A stretch of 64,000 bases of DNA from Pseudomonadaceae bacterium (GCA_900766265.1 CAAFUS010000013.1:682001-746000), one strand, 5' to 3'; numbered from the stretch's first letter, positions 17,391 through 26,798 are shown. Program-made: numbers and translations. The notes: a model not told the origin generated them from the sequence alone.

Positions 17391-19321
17391 AACTGATAAC
17401 GCAGGGCGAGGCTGCTCTGCAGGCGCTGGGCCTGACGGAAGGATTCACGGAGGATGCGCCGATCCAGATGGTTGAGGTTGTCCGGATCGAGACGATTGGA
17501 GTAGGGCTGGCCCAGCCGTGCCTGGTTCTGGTGTTCCTGCATCCGGGTCTGCTGGATGAAGTGATAGGCCTCTTCGTAGGCGGCCCCATCCTTGGGGTCG
17601 ATCACCTTGGCATCTACCAGCAGGCGCAGGCGTTCGAGGGTATTGGTCGCGCCGATCCCGTTGCTCAGGGCAAGCAGCCGAGCGCCGTCGACGAAGGGCG
17701 TCAGTCCCTGCACCTTCAGGTCCAAAGTGTCCTTCTCGGCCCCCTTGCGCGCCACCACGAAGTCGCGGAAGCGGCCCACCGGCGGGCGATGGCGTAGCGC
17801 GGTTTCGGCCAGCATACGCTGGAACAGGCTGTTGCTCTGGATTTCATCGAGCAGGGCGTGGCGAAGCTGCTCGCAGCCATCGGCCGGGCCCCAAACGGAG
17901 CGCAGGTCGAAGTAAATGGTGCAGCCGAGCAGGTTTTCCGGTGTCGACTCGCGCACGAAAGTCCTGAAGCGCTTGCCCCATTCCAGGCGCGACAGGCACA
18001 GCTGCGGGTTGCCCGCCATGATGTTGCCCTTGCACAGGGTAAAGCCGCAGGTGGCCAGGTCGCGGTTGATGCGTTCGGCCAGCGGTAGCAGGCGACCACG
18101 GATGCTGGCCGCTTCGGCGGCGTCCTCGGCCTCGAACAGGATGCCGTTGTCCTGGTCGGTGTGCAGTGTCTGCTCGCGGCGCCCTTCGCTACCGAAGCAG
18201 AGCCAGGTGAAGGGCACGCCGGGGTCGCCCAACTCCTCGATGGCCAATTCGATCACCCTGCAGACGGTGTGGTCGTTGAGCAGGGTGATGAGGTGGGTGA
18301 TCTGGGTCGAGGAGGCGCCGTGCGCCAGCATGTTGTCGACCAGCTGGCGAATGTCGCTGCGCATGGCCGCCAGCATCTGCACTCGGGACGCATTGCGAAT
18401 GGTGCGCGCCATGTGCACCAGGTCCACGCGCTGCAGGGAGAACAGGTCGCGTTCGGAGACCACTCCCCGCAGTTTGCCGTCGCTGACCACACAGACGTGG
18501 GCGATGTGGCGCTCGGTCATGGCGATCGCCGCGTCGAAGGCCGTGGCGTCGGGCGGCAGGTGGAAGGGTTGCTGTGTCATCAACCCCTCGATGGGCTGGC
18601 CCAGGTCACAGGTACCATCGGCGATGACCCGGCGCAGGTCGCGCAGGGTGAAGATGCCCAGTGGTCGGCGCTCGCCGTCGACGATGACGATGCTGCCCAC
18701 ATGCTGCTCGTGCATGGTCCGCACCGCTTCGTTGAGCGGTGTCGAGGGCGGGCAGGACACTGGTTTCTGCAGGGCCAGGCTGCCGAGACGGGTGTCGAGC
18801 GAGTACTGTGCGCCGAGGCTCTCTACCGCGCGCAACTGCACCTGCTGGTTGACCTGCTCGAGCAGGCTGCTGACGCCGCGCAGGGCGAAATCGCGCAGCG
18901 GCCCGGAGAGCGCGAAGAGCTTGATGAAGGCCGGCTTGTTGAGCAGCAGGCAGAAGGTGTCCTCGGCGGCCAGGTGCTCGGTACGAGTCGCCCGCTCGCC
19001 GATCAGTGCGGCCATCGGGAAGCACTCGCCCGCGGTGATCTCGAAGGTGGTCTCCGTCCCGCGCCTGGCCGAGTGTGGCCGCTCGCCATGGACGCGCCCC
19101 TGCTTGACGATATAGAAGTGCTCGACGGGGCCGTCGTCGGGTTTGATGATCGACTCCCCGGCGCTGTAGAAGCGCAACTGGCAGTTCTCCACGAGGAACG
19201 CCAGGTGGGCGCTTTCCATCTGGTTGAACGGCGGGTATCGACGCAGGAATTCCATGGTGCCGTGGATGTTCTGCAGCACTGCAGTTTTCCCCGCCTCGGC
19301 GAAGGCATCGGCTTTGCTCAT
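17387..19321 (-). CDS. Cyclic-nucleotide-binding / CBS / DUF294 nucleotidyltransferase-like protein
   Basis: 644 residues from the ATG at 19319-19321. Domains in order: a cyclic-nucleotide-binding fold (about 25-145), two CBS motifs (about 180-240 and 245-300), a DUF294 nucleotidyltransferase-like domain with GSEGRREQTLHTDQDN (377-392), and a helical DUF294 C-terminal domain. The GS...TDQD motif resembles the metal-binding core of GlnD/GlnE nucleotidyltransferases. This suggests it attaches a nucleotide to a protein, or senses nucleotides, but no target is proven. A longer upstream frame exists but lacks family similarity. The exonuclease gene overlaps its stop by 4 bp. In relatives this pair adjoins the VC_2705-type symporter, hinting at control of transport. 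Confidence 0.9.
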   Translation of the reverse strand: MSKADAFAEAGKTAVLQNIHGTMEFLRRYPPFNQMESAHLAFLVENCQLRFYSAGESIIKPDDGPVEHFYIVKQGRVHGERPHSARRGTETTFEITAGECFPMAALIGERATRTEHLAAEDTFCLLLNKPAFIKLFALSGPLRDFALRGVSSLLEQVNQQVQLRAVESLGAQYSLDTRLGSLALQKPVSCPPSTPLNEAVRTMHEQHVGSIVIVDGERRPLGIFTLRDLRRVIADGTCDLGQPIEGLMTQQPFHLPPDATAFDAAIAMTERHIAHVCVVSDGKLRGVVSERDLFSLQRVDLVHMARTIRNASRVQMLAAMRSDIRQLVDNMLAHGASSTQITHLITLLNDHTVCRVIELAIEELGDPGVPFTWLCFGSEGRREQTLHTDQDNGILFEAEDAAEAASIRGRLLPLAERINRDLATCGFTLCKGNIMAGNPQLCLSRLEWGKRFRTFVRESTPENLLGCTIYFDLRSVWGPADGCEQLRHALLDEIQSNSLFQRMLAETALRHRPPVGRFRDFVVARKGAEKDTLDLKVQGLTPFVDGARLLALSNGIGATNTLERLRLLVDAKVIDPKDGAAYEEAYHFIQQTRMQEHQNQARLGQPYSNRLDPDNLNHLDRRILRESFRQAQRLQSSLALRYQL

Positions 19322-19445
19322 GGCTGGCTGTTCCGTTTTTTGCTCTCGATCTTGGCGAAGGCCGCGCAGGCCGCCCATTGGACGTAAGTCTAGTGAAGAC
19401 CGCGCGGGCGGCGGATCGTCCGCAGCCACCAGCGTGATTCTGTGT

Positions 19446-19475
19446 GCAAAAAAAAAGCCGACGCGGACGTCGGCT
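19446..19475 (-). terminator. Rho-independent terminator after the PstS-like gene
   Basis: On the minus strand AGCCGACG / CGTCGGCT form an 8-bp stem (19456-19475) around a 4-base loop. A run of about nine T follows, 19 bp past the stop at 19494. Confidence 0.93.
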
Positions 19476-19493
19476 CTTTCCGAGGGTGCTGCG

Positions 19494-19898
19494 TTACGGC
19501 AGGGTGAACAGTACCTTGACCTGATCGTTGACCGCCGCGCTGTCGACGTAGCCGATGGCATCGGCTTCGCTGGCAACCCTGGCGACCACGGCCGCGTCGT
19601 TCGCCACGGTGGGCAGCGGCTGGCCCTTGCCGGTAAAGACCAGGCCAGACCAGTACGACTTGAGCTGCGATTCGTTCTTGTTGGTGACCGTGGCGTAGAA
19701 CGCATCCTTCGCCGGGGTCCAGTCCTTGAGGTCGACACCTTTCATGGACTTGTCCTTGCCCAGGAAGATGTTCGCAACATCCGACTGGCTCGGTGACTTG
19801 GCGGCGCCCGGATTGACGATGACGGCGACCTCAGCCTGAGCAGCACATACCATGCCGAGCAGGATCGCGCCGGTGAGGGTGCGAGTAAATGCTTTCAT
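19494..19898 (-). CDS. Short PstS-like periplasmic phosphate-binding-type protein
   Basis: 134 residues with a signal peptide (cleaved after AQA, about residue 22). The mature part holds one lobe of a PBP-like fold: the conserved IVNPGAAKSPSQSDVANIFLGK start and the VANDAAVVARVASEADAIGYVDS end are hallmarks of PstS-family domains. Full phosphate-binding proteins are more than twice this length, so it is a one-lobe relative rather than a classical transporter component. It lies directly downstream of an outer-membrane barrel gene and a chemoreceptor gene on the same strand, with an 11-bp gap, and ends in a terminator. The three probably form one unit for sensing or taking up an anion or similar ligand. 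Confidence 0.82.
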   Translation of the reverse strand: MKAFTRTLTGAILLGMVCAAQAEVAVIVNPGAAKSPSQSDVANIFLGKDKSMKGVDLKDWTPAKDAFYATVTNKNESQLKSYWSGLVFTGKGQPLPTVANDAAVVARVASEADAIGYVDSAAVNDQVKVLFTLP

Positions 19899-19909
19899 CT
19901 GGACGCTCC

Positions 19910-21070
19910 TCAGAATACGAAGTCAACGCCAACGGAGACGATGTCCCCGTCGTAGTTACGTGCCGGCGAACCCACAGCGCCATTGAAGCGCTGGTGAACC
20001 GCGTTATCGAACACTTCCTGGGCGCTGCGTACGAACACGCCGTCATAGCCGCCGGAGGTGTCGACGCGCTTGAACTCGCCCTTGACCACCACCGTCGGGG
20101 TCGCCTGGTAGTTCAGACCGAAGGTCCACGAGTTCTGGCGGCCGCCGTTGTCGTCCAGCTGGGCGTAGGTCACGTGGGGCAGGAAGTCGCCGAAGCGCCG
20201 GCCGCCCATGAGGTAGAAGGCGTCGACGCTGGCCGAGCCGTCGTTCTCGATGACGCGGGAGGTCCACTCGTTGTTACTGACCCAGGTGCCATTGTCGTAC
20301 TGATAGCCGAGGGAGGTGAACTTGCCCTTCTGGCGATCGAGCTGCAGCAGCGACAGGTTATTGGAGCCGCCCAGGTAGTTGTTGATCGAGCCGTTGACGT
20401 CGATGGTGATGTCCGCCTCGACGTAGCCGATGCGGAAGGTGCCGAAGTCGTTGGTGGCGAGGCTCACGTTTGCGCCGAACAGGTGACCGTAGTCGATATC
20501 GAACTGGTCGTCGTAGGCGAAATAGTCGCGGTTCTTCGCCTGGCCGCCAGCGACCTGGAAGGTTGCCGAGCCGAAGGACAGCGGAAGGGTGTAGACCGCG
20601 TCGACGCCTTCGTAGTTGGTCACCTGGACCTGGCTGTAAACCTCGTCGGGCAGGCGCAGCCAGGGGTAGCTGTAACCGACGTCAAGGCTTTCTGAATACA
20701 TGTAAACCGGGCTGCGCAGACGGCCACCGCGGAGCATCAGACGGTCGTTGGCCTGCCATGACAGGTAGGCCCATTCCAGGTTGGCTTTCCACTCGTCCTG
20801 CTGAGGTTTGGCCGTCAGCTGGATGGTCGCACCAACGTTGTCTGTGATGCCGTACTGGAGTTGTGCGCCAAATTTGGACAGCTGGTCGCCGCGCCACGAA
20901 TCCGTGGTCTGGCCCTGAACACCGTAGCTACGGCCATCGTCTTCGCCGCCAAGGTAGGTAAAACCTACAGTGCCGAAGCCGTTGAAACGGTATTCGCCCT
21001 GTTCCAGCGCGAACGCCGGGATGGCGGCCAGGCAGGCAGCTGCCAGGCTAATGACACGAACTGCGGTCAT
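19910..21070 (-). CDS. Outer-membrane beta-barrel (porin-like) protein
   Basis: 386 residues, signal peptide cleaved near IPAFA/LEQG. The mature part is a series of amphipathic strands (for example FNGFGTVGFTYLGG and WAYLSWQANDRLMLRGGRL) and ends in a C-terminal Phe (SVGVDFVF), the signature for BAM-mediated insertion. The ATG at 21068-21070 is chosen because AAGGAG lies 8 bp ahead; a longer start at 21091 would place that ribosome-binding site inside the gene. Its neighbours are a PstS-like protein downstream and a chemoreceptor upstream. Specificity is unknown. Confidence 0.85.
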   Translation of the reverse strand: MTAVRVISLAAACLAAIPAFALEQGEYRFNGFGTVGFTYLGGEDDGRSYGVQGQTTDSWRGDQLSKFGAQLQYGITDNVGATIQLTAKPQQDEWKANLEWAYLSWQANDRLMLRGGRLRSPVYMYSESLDVGYSYPWLRLPDEVYSQVQVTNYEGVDAVYTLPLSFGSATFQVAGGQAKNRDYFAYDDQFDIDYGHLFGANVSLATNDFGTFRIGYVEADITIDVNGSINNYLGGSNNLSLLQLDRQKGKFTSLGYQYDNGTWVSNNEWTSRVIENDGSASVDAFYLMGGRRFGDFLPHVTYAQLDDNGGRQNSWTFGLNYQATPTVVVKGEFKRVDTSGGYDGVFVRSAQEVFDNAVHQRFNGAVGSPARNYDGDIVSVGVDFVF

Positions 21071-21101
21071 GGGTGTTGCTCCTTGCTTCATGCTTCTTGG
21101 G

Positions 21102-22724
21102 TTAAACGCGAAATTGAGCCGTGGCGGCGCGCAAATGGTCGCCGGTGCTGACTAACTGCTCGCCAAGGCGTGCGGTCGCTTCGGCGCCCTTAGCGGTCGT
21201 CTGAGCGTCTTGCTGCAGTACTTCTGTTTCTTGTTGGATGGAGCGCGACAGACCGATCTGCTCCTGGGTGAACTGGGCAATGCCGGCGTTGAGTTCGTCG
21301 ATCTGGCCAACGGTCTGCGCAATGGCGTCTAGTAGCTGAGTGGCCTCGATCGAACGCGCAATGCTTGCCTGGGACTTCCCGCCGTTGGCGGTCATGACGT
21401 TCAGGACGGCGTTGGCGCTGTTTTGCAGTCGCTGGATGATCTGCTGGATTTCGGCCGTGGAGCTGGTGGTCTTCTGCGCGAGGTTGCGGACCTCGTCGGC
21501 AACCACCGCGAACCCGCGGCCCTGTTCCCCGGCGCGTGCCGCTTCGATGGCTGCGTTGAGAGCCAGCAGATTGGTTTGCTCGGCGATGCTGCGGATAACG
21601 GTGAGGACGGAGCCGACTTCCTGGGTCTCTTCCTCGAGCTGCTGCATGGCCTTGACGGCGCCCATCACGCTGTCACCCAGGTCGCTGATGCTGGTCGACA
21701 GGCTGCCGATGTTCTGCCGTGCGGCTACGGCTTGACGCGACGCCGAGTTCGCTTCATCCGATGCCTGGCGCGAGCGCTGGGCGACCTCCTGAATGCTGCC
21801 GGTCATGGTCTGAATGTCGCGGCTGATGGAGTCGGTGTGATGCTGCTGGGACTTGGCGTTCTCTTCCGAGCCCTGGGTCAGCCGATAGAGCTCCTGAGAC
21901 ACCTGGCCCAGTGGGCTGGCGGCCTCGATGATCTGGCGAATGGTGCCTTGCAGTTTGTCCAGAAAGCCGTTGAAAAGCTGAATCATGGCGCCGATTTCGT
22001 CGTTCGACTCGACGTTCACCCGCCGGGTAAGGTCGCCGTCGCCGCGAGCGATAGCCTGTAGCGAGTCAATCACGCCGCGCACGTTGCCCATGACGCTGCG
22101 GATGACCAGCCAGGCGACGAGACCGACCAGGACCAACAGGACGACGCTTAGGACGATGCCCAGGCGGGTGGTTTCGCCGTTGTCCTCGCGGGCTTCGGCC
22201 AGCGTCTGCTGGAAATCCTGGTAGGCCTGGCCGCGAAAGGCCTCGGCCAGTTGCTGCGCCTGCGCGAGATCGGTGGCCATGCGGTCGAGGTTGGGGCGCA
22301 GATCGTCGAACGAGGCGCTTCCGGCGATCAGCTTGTCCGAGGCGCTCAGGGCATTGTCGGCATAACGGACCACGGCGTTGCGCCAGGCATCGAGCTGCGC
22401 GCGGCGCTGGGGTTGCCGATCCAGCAGCGTGGCGAGCCCCTGTTGCTGGGCACTGATTTCGGCGAGCACCTGGCGCGCCTCGTCGAGAACGCTGGCCTCG
22501 CCTGCGGCTACGGCATTGTTCAGCAGACCGGGTAACCGGGAGAACTGAAAGATCGCCGCGTCGGCGTTGGCGAGCGCCGGATAGCTGTGGGTTTCAAGGT
22601 AAAGCAGACGCTTGTCCGTCGCAGAAAGCTGCGAGGAGGTATAGCCGACGAACAAGACCAGACCGAGCAGGGCGACAGCAGGCGCCAATGACAGCTTCAG
22701 TGTCAATGACAGGTTCTTGAGCAT
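21102..22724 (-). CDS. Methyl-accepting chemotaxis protein
   Basis: 540 residues. A transmembrane helix at about 13-30, a periplasmic four-helix-bundle-type sensor (31-187), a second helix (about 188-210), a HAMP domain (SLQAIARGDGDLTRRVNVES), and a long coiled-coil signalling domain. The hairpin tip SIAEQTNLLALNAAIEAARA is perfectly conserved for CheA/CheW contact. The C-terminus (ATAQFRV) lacks a CheR-binding pentapeptide. It is first in a same-strand cluster with the porin-like and PstS-like genes, 31 bp and 11 bp apart, which suggests the binding protein delivers ligand to this receptor. Confidence 0.93.
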   Translation of the reverse strand: MLKNLSLTLKLSLAPAVALLGLVLFVGYTSSQLSATDKRLLYLETHSYPALANADAAIFQFSRLPGLLNNAVAAGEASVLDEARQVLAEISAQQQGLATLLDRQPQRRAQLDAWRNAVVRYADNALSASDKLIAGSASFDDLRPNLDRMATDLAQAQQLAEAFRGQAYQDFQQTLAEAREDNGETTRLGIVLSVVLLVLVGLVAWLVIRSVMGNVRGVIDSLQAIARGDGDLTRRVNVESNDEIGAMIQLFNGFLDKLQGTIRQIIEAASPLGQVSQELYRLTQGSEENAKSQQHHTDSISRDIQTMTGSIQEVAQRSRQASDEANSASRQAVAARQNIGSLSTSISDLGDSVMGAVKAMQQLEEETQEVGSVLTVIRSIAEQTNLLALNAAIEAARAGEQGRGFAVVADEVRNLAQKTTSSTAEIQQIIQRLQNSANAVLNVMTANGGKSQASIARSIEATQLLDAIAQTVGQIDELNAGIAQFTQEQIGLSRSIQQETEVLQQDAQTTAKGAEATARLGEQLVSTGDHLRAATAQFRV

Positions 22725-22870
22725 GATGGAGGTACCGGAGGCGAGGCGCGAATGCTAGCGCTGTTGGTGTGCTGGCAAAAAGCTATCGGTGCGATTATAT
22801 GACCAAATCGCCTTCTGCAGTCACGTTCTCGGCAGGGAAAGAGGTTACTTGAGAGGTTGCGAACTGTTTC

Positions 22871-22899
22871 ACAAAAAATACGCCCCGTTTCCGGGGCGT
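22871..22899 (-). terminator. Rho-independent terminator of glcB
   Basis: On the minus strand ACGCCCCG / CGGGGCGT form an 8-bp stem (22880-22899) with a 4-base loop followed by ATTTTTTGT. It lies about 65 bp past the glcB stop. Confidence 0.9.
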
Positions 22900-22963
22900 C
22901 TGGGGTGCTCGACGCGGGGTGCCGTTCGAACCTGTGCGAGGGTGGCACCTGTTGCAGGCCCGG

Positions 22964-25138
22964 TCAGCGACCGAGTCTGGCCTTGAACTCGCGGCGGCGA
23001 CGATGCAGGACCGGCTCGGTGTAGCCGTTGGGTTGGCGGGTACCTTCCAGTACCAGTTCGACCGCGGCCTGGAAGGCGACGCTGTCGTCGAAGTTCGGCG
23101 CCATCGGGCGAGACAGCGGGTCGCCCGCGTTCTGCCGGTCGACCACGGCGGCCATGCGCTCGAGGCTCTCGCACACCTGAGCCTCGGTTACCACGCCGTG
23201 GCGCAGCCAGTTGGCCATGTGCTGGCTGGAGATGCGCAGGGTGGCGCGATCCTCCATCAGGCCGACGTCGTGGATGTCCGGGACCTTGGAGCAGCCGATA
23301 CCCTGTTCTACCCAGCGCACCACGTAGCCGAGGATGCCTTGGGCATTGTTGTCCAGTTCGTTCTGTATATCCTGCGCGCTCCATTGGGTATCGGCGGCCA
23401 GCGGCAGCGTGAGGATGTCGTCCAGCGAGGCCTTCGGGCGCGTAGCGAGTTCGGCCTGGCGGGCGAACACGTCGACCCGGTGGTAGTGCAGGGCATGCAG
23501 CGTCGCGGCGGTGGGGGAGGGTACCCAGGCGGTATTGGCGCCGCTCATGGGATGGCCGATCTTCTGCTCAAGCATCGCGGCCATGAGATCTGGCATCGCC
23601 CACATGCCCTTGCCGATCTGGGCGCGCCCCTGCAGGCCGCAAGCGAGGCCGACGTCGACGTTGTTGTTCTCGTAGGCCGCGATCCATTTCTCGCCCTTCA
23701 TCGCTGCCTTGCGCACCATCGGGCCGGCCTCCAAGGACGTGTGGATCTCGTCGCCGGTGCGGTCGAGGAAGCCGGTGTTGATGAACACCACGCGGTCGCG
23801 CGCCTGGGCGATACAGGCCTTGAGGTTGACCGTGGTGCGGCGCTCCTCGTCCATGATGCCGATCTTCAGCGTGTTGTGCGCCAAGCCAAGGACCTTTTCC
23901 ACGCGGTCGAACAGCTCGGTGGCGAAGGCGACCTCTTCGGGCCCGTGCATCTTCGGTTTCACGACGTAGACCGAACCGGTACGCGAGTTGATGCGGCTGG
24001 TGTTGCCCTTGAGGTTGTGCAGTGCGATCAGGCTGGTGAACAGCCCATCGAGGATACCTTCCGGCGCTTCGTTGCCATCCTGATCGAGAATCGCGTCGTT
24101 GGTCATCAGGTGGCCGACGTTGCGGATGAAGAGCAGCGAGCGGCCGTGCAGGGTGAGTTCGCTGCCGTCGGGCCGGGTATAGACGCGGTCGGGGTTCATG
24201 GTGCGGGTGAAGCGGCTGCCGCCCTTGCTCACCGACTCGGCGAGGTCGCCCTTCATCAGACCCAGCCAGTTGCGGTAGACCAAGGTCTTGTCATCGGCAT
24301 CGACGGCGGCGATGGAGTCTTCGCAGTCCATGATGGTGGTCAGTGCGGACTCCATGAGGATGTCCTTCACGCCGGCGGCGTCGGTCTGGCCGATCGGGCT
24401 GTCAGTGTCGATCTGGATCTCGAAGTGCAAGCCGTTGTGCTTGAGCAGGATCGCCTGCGGCGCGGCGTGATTACCCTGGTAGCCGGCCAGCTGGGTCCGA
24501 TCCTTGAGCGAGGTGGCACCGGCCGGCAGTTCGACGACCAGCCGGTCGCCCTCGATGTGGTAGCGGCGGGCATCGGCATGGGAGCCGCTTTCCAGCGGTG
24601 CGGCCTGATCCAGGAAGTCGCGCGCGAAGGCGATGACCTGGGCGCCACGGACATCGTTGTAGCCTGGCCCCTTGGTTGCGCCGCCTTCTTCGGAGATGGC
24701 GTCGGTGCCGTACAGCGCGTCGTACAGCGAGCCCCAGCGGGCATTGGCGGCGTTCAAGGCGAAGCGCGCGTTCATGATCGGCACCACCAGCTGCGGGCCG
24801 GCCATGCACGCGACCTCCTCGTCGACGTTCAGGGTGCCGGCCTGGAAGTCTTCAGGCTGCGGTAGCAGGTAGCCGATGTCCTCCAGGAAGGCCTTGTAGG
24901 CCACCGGGTCGTGCGCCTGGCCCGCGCGCGTCTGGTGCCAGCCATCGATCTGCTCCTGCAGCGCGTCGCGTTTGGCCAGCAGCGCGCGGTTCTTCGGCGC
25001 GAGGTCGTGGATGACCGCTGCGGCGCCCTGCCAGAAGGCCTGCTGCTCGACGCCGGTGCCGGGGATCGCTTCGTCGTTGACGAAGTCGTAAAGAACCCTG
25101 GCGACCTGCAGCCCACCGATTTGAACGCGCTCAGTCAT
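22964..25138 (-). CDS. glcB: Malate synthase G
   Basis: 724 residues, the normal length for the G isoform, which condenses glyoxylate with acetyl-CoA to malate in the glyoxylate and glycolate pathways. The conserved core is seen throughout: the MDCEDSIAAVDADDK acidic site (Mg2+ and glyoxylate binding), SLLFIRNVGHLMTN, and MKGEKWIAAYENNNVDVGLACG. The C-terminal GCSKVPDIHDVGLMEDRATLR block fits too. The ATG at 25138 follows GAGG by 8 bp; a GTG 12 bp upstream is the alternative. A TGTAGT...ACTACA interrupted palindrome lies upstream at 25252-25277. Confidence 0.96.
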   Translation of the reverse strand: MTERVQIGGLQVARVLYDFVNDEAIPGTGVEQQAFWQGAAAVIHDLAPKNRALLAKRDALQEQIDGWHQTRAGQAHDPVAYKAFLEDIGYLLPQPEDFQAGTLNVDEEVACMAGPQLVVPIMNARFALNAANARWGSLYDALYGTDAISEEGGATKGPGYNDVRGAQVIAFARDFLDQAAPLESGSHADARRYHIEGDRLVVELPAGATSLKDRTQLAGYQGNHAAPQAILLKHNGLHFEIQIDTDSPIGQTDAAGVKDILMESALTTIMDCEDSIAAVDADDKTLVYRNWLGLMKGDLAESVSKGGSRFTRTMNPDRVYTRPDGSELTLHGRSLLFIRNVGHLMTNDAILDQDGNEAPEGILDGLFTSLIALHNLKGNTSRINSRTGSVYVVKPKMHGPEEVAFATELFDRVEKVLGLAHNTLKIGIMDEERRTTVNLKACIAQARDRVVFINTGFLDRTGDEIHTSLEAGPMVRKAAMKGEKWIAAYENNNVDVGLACGLQGRAQIGKGMWAMPDLMAAMLEQKIGHPMSGANTAWVPSPTAATLHALHYHRVDVFARQAELATRPKASLDDILTLPLAADTQWSAQDIQNELDNNAQGILGYVVRWVEQGIGCSKVPDIHDVGLMEDRATLRISSQHMANWLRHGVVTEAQVCESLERMAAVVDRQNAGDPLSRPMAPNFDDSVAFQAAVELVLEGTRQPNGYTEPVLHRRRREFKARLGR

Positions 25139-25251
25139 TGCTTGCCTCACTCTTGTTCAGCCTTGGAATTGTTTTCGCCAAAGGCCACAGACGTCGCACA
25201 CGCGGCGTCGAGCCGGGCGTGCAAGACGCGCCGGCAGCGATCAGCGGGTTT

Positions 25252-25277
25252 TGTAGTGCTCGGTCGCGAATACTACA
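25252..25277. promoter_or_regulatory. Interrupted palindrome in the glcB / ACT-protein divergent promoter region
   Basis: TGTAGT (25252-25257) and ACTACA (25272-25277) are inverted halves separated by 14 bp. The same two half-sites occur with a 3-bp spacer upstream of aceE (35807-35821). A shared regulator is possible but the spacing differs, so this is a weak call. Confidence 0.25.
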
Positions 25278-25388
25278 TGAACGCCTCGGCAAATAGCATG
25301 ACACCGGCGCGGGTGCTTTAATCAGGGCATTCGGTGGGCGCATCCGCGCTGTCACGCCAACCGTATCGACCACTTGCGAGGAGCTTTC

Positions 25389-25907
25389 ATGAATCACCTG
25401 GTACTGACCATCATTGCCGAGGACCAGCCCGGACTGGTCGGGCGCATCGCCGACTGCATCGCCGGGCAGGGCGGCAACTGGCTGGAAAGCCGCATGTCGC
25501 GAATGGCCGGGCAGTTCGCCGGCATCCTGCGGGTGGCGGTGCCGGGCGATGACCCTGCCCCTCTGGTCGCGGCGCTGGAGGGGCTGAGCGGTCAGGGCAT
25601 CCGCGTGCTGCTGGCGCCCAGCGGCAGCGAACCGCAGAGTGGCTGGCAGGCGATCGGGCTGCGGCTGGTGGGCAACGATCGCCCGGGCATCGTGCGCGAC
25701 ATCAGCCGCGTGCTGGCCGAGCAGGGCGTCAACGTCGAAAGCTTGGGCACCGACGTGCTGCCAGCGCCGATGAGCGGCGAGCTGCTGTTCCATGCCGAGG
25801 CGCGGCTGGCGGTGCCGCCCCAGCTGTCGCTGGATCAGTTGCAGTCGCGTCTGGAAATGCTCGCCGACGACCTGATGGTCGAGCTGGAACTGCAGCCGAC
25901 CGAGTGA
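25389..25907 (+). CDS. GcvR-like ACT-domain regulatory protein
   Basis: 172 residues built of two ACT domains: residues about 1-80 (LVLTIIAEDQPGLVGRIADCIA) and about 90-172 (IGLRLVGNDRPGIVRDISRVLAE). Both carry the D-x-PG(L/I)V turn typical of amino-acid-binding ACT folds. This is the layout of GcvR, the co-repressor of the glycine cleavage operon with GcvA in enterobacteria, but no gcv genes are nearby and the partner in this organism is unproven. The ATG follows GAGGAGC by 5 bp. The stop is flush with the stop of the convergent rarD gene. Confidence 0.85.
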   Translation: MNHLVLTIIAEDQPGLVGRIADCIAGQGGNWLESRMSRMAGQFAGILRVAVPGDDPAPLVAALEGLSGQGIRVLLAPSGSEPQSGWQAIGLRLVGNDRPGIVRDISRVLAEQGVNVESLGTDVLPAPMSGELLFHAEARLAVPPQLSLDQLQSRLEMLADDLMVELELQPTE

Positions 25908-26798
25908 TCAGGCGCCCCGCCGACGCAGGAGACGCCAGGTGTCGAGGCTGTACACGAGCAAGCCGGCCCAGATGAAGACGAAGGCGAGCAGCTTGTCGGC
26001 CGGGAAGGGCTCGTGGAAAACCTGCACCGCCAGGATCAGGATCAACGTCGGCGCGATGTACTGCAGGAAGCCGAGGGTGGAATAGGGCAGATGCCGCGCG
26101 GCGGCGTTGAAGCACAGCAGCGGGATCAGGGTCACCGGCCCGGCGGCGACCAGCCAGAGCGACTCCACCCGCTGCCATTGCGCGGGCTCGGCATATTCGG
26201 GATGGCCGGAGAACGTCAGCCAGGCCAGCGCCACGGGCAGTAGCAGCCAGGTTTCTACCACCAGGCCCGGCAGCGCGGCCACCGGTGCCTGTTTACGCAG
26301 CAACCCGTAGACGCTGAAGGTCAGGGCCAGTGCCATCGACACCCAGGGCAGCTGGCCGAGGGTGAACACCTGCTGCGCCACGCCCAGCGCGGCGAGGGCA
26401 ACCGCCAGCCATTGCAGCGGGCGCAGCCGTTCGCGGAGCAGCACCAGCCCCAGCAGCACGTTGACCAGCGGATTGATGTAGTAGCCGAGGCTGGCCTCGA
26501 CCATATGGTCGTTGTTCACCGCCCAGACGTAGATCAGCCAGTTGCTGGCGATCAGCAGGCCACTCACCGCCAGTACGGCGATGCGCCTGGGATGCGCGAG
26601 CAGCTCTCGCCACCAGCCGGGGTGTTTCCAGACCCACAGCGCCAACGCGCCAAACAGCGCCGACCAGATCGCCCGCTGGGTGACGATGAGCATTGGGTCG
26701 AAAACGGTGAGCAGTTTGAAGTAGAGCGGGAACAGGCCCCAGATCAGGTAGGCGGCAAGGCCCAGGAGATAGCCCTTGCGCAGGTCGGCGGTTGCCAT
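25908..26798 (-). CDS. rarD: RarD-type EamA/DMT transporter
   Basis: 296 residues and about ten membrane helices. The N-terminal KGYLLGLAAYLIWGLFPLYF and the following TQRAIWSALFGALALW are characteristic of RarD, the chloramphenicol-sensitive-protein branch of the drug/metabolite transporter superfamily. GYYINPLVNVLLGL is a further family landmark. The transported compound is unknown. Convergent and touching with the GcvR-like gene (25907/25908). Confidence 0.92.
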   Translation of the reverse strand: MATADLRKGYLLGLAAYLIWGLFPLYFKLLTVFDPMLIVTQRAIWSALFGALALWVWKHPGWWRELLAHPRRIAVLAVSGLLIASNWLIYVWAVNNDHMVEASLGYYINPLVNVLLGLVLLRERLRPLQWLAVALAALGVAQQVFTLGQLPWVSMALALTFSVYGLLRKQAPVAALPGLVVETWLLLPVALAWLTFSGHPEYAEPAQWQRVESLWLVAAGPVTLIPLLCFNAAARHLPYSTLGFLQYIAPTLILILAVQVFHEPFPADKLLAFVFIWAGLLVYSLDTWRLLRRRGA

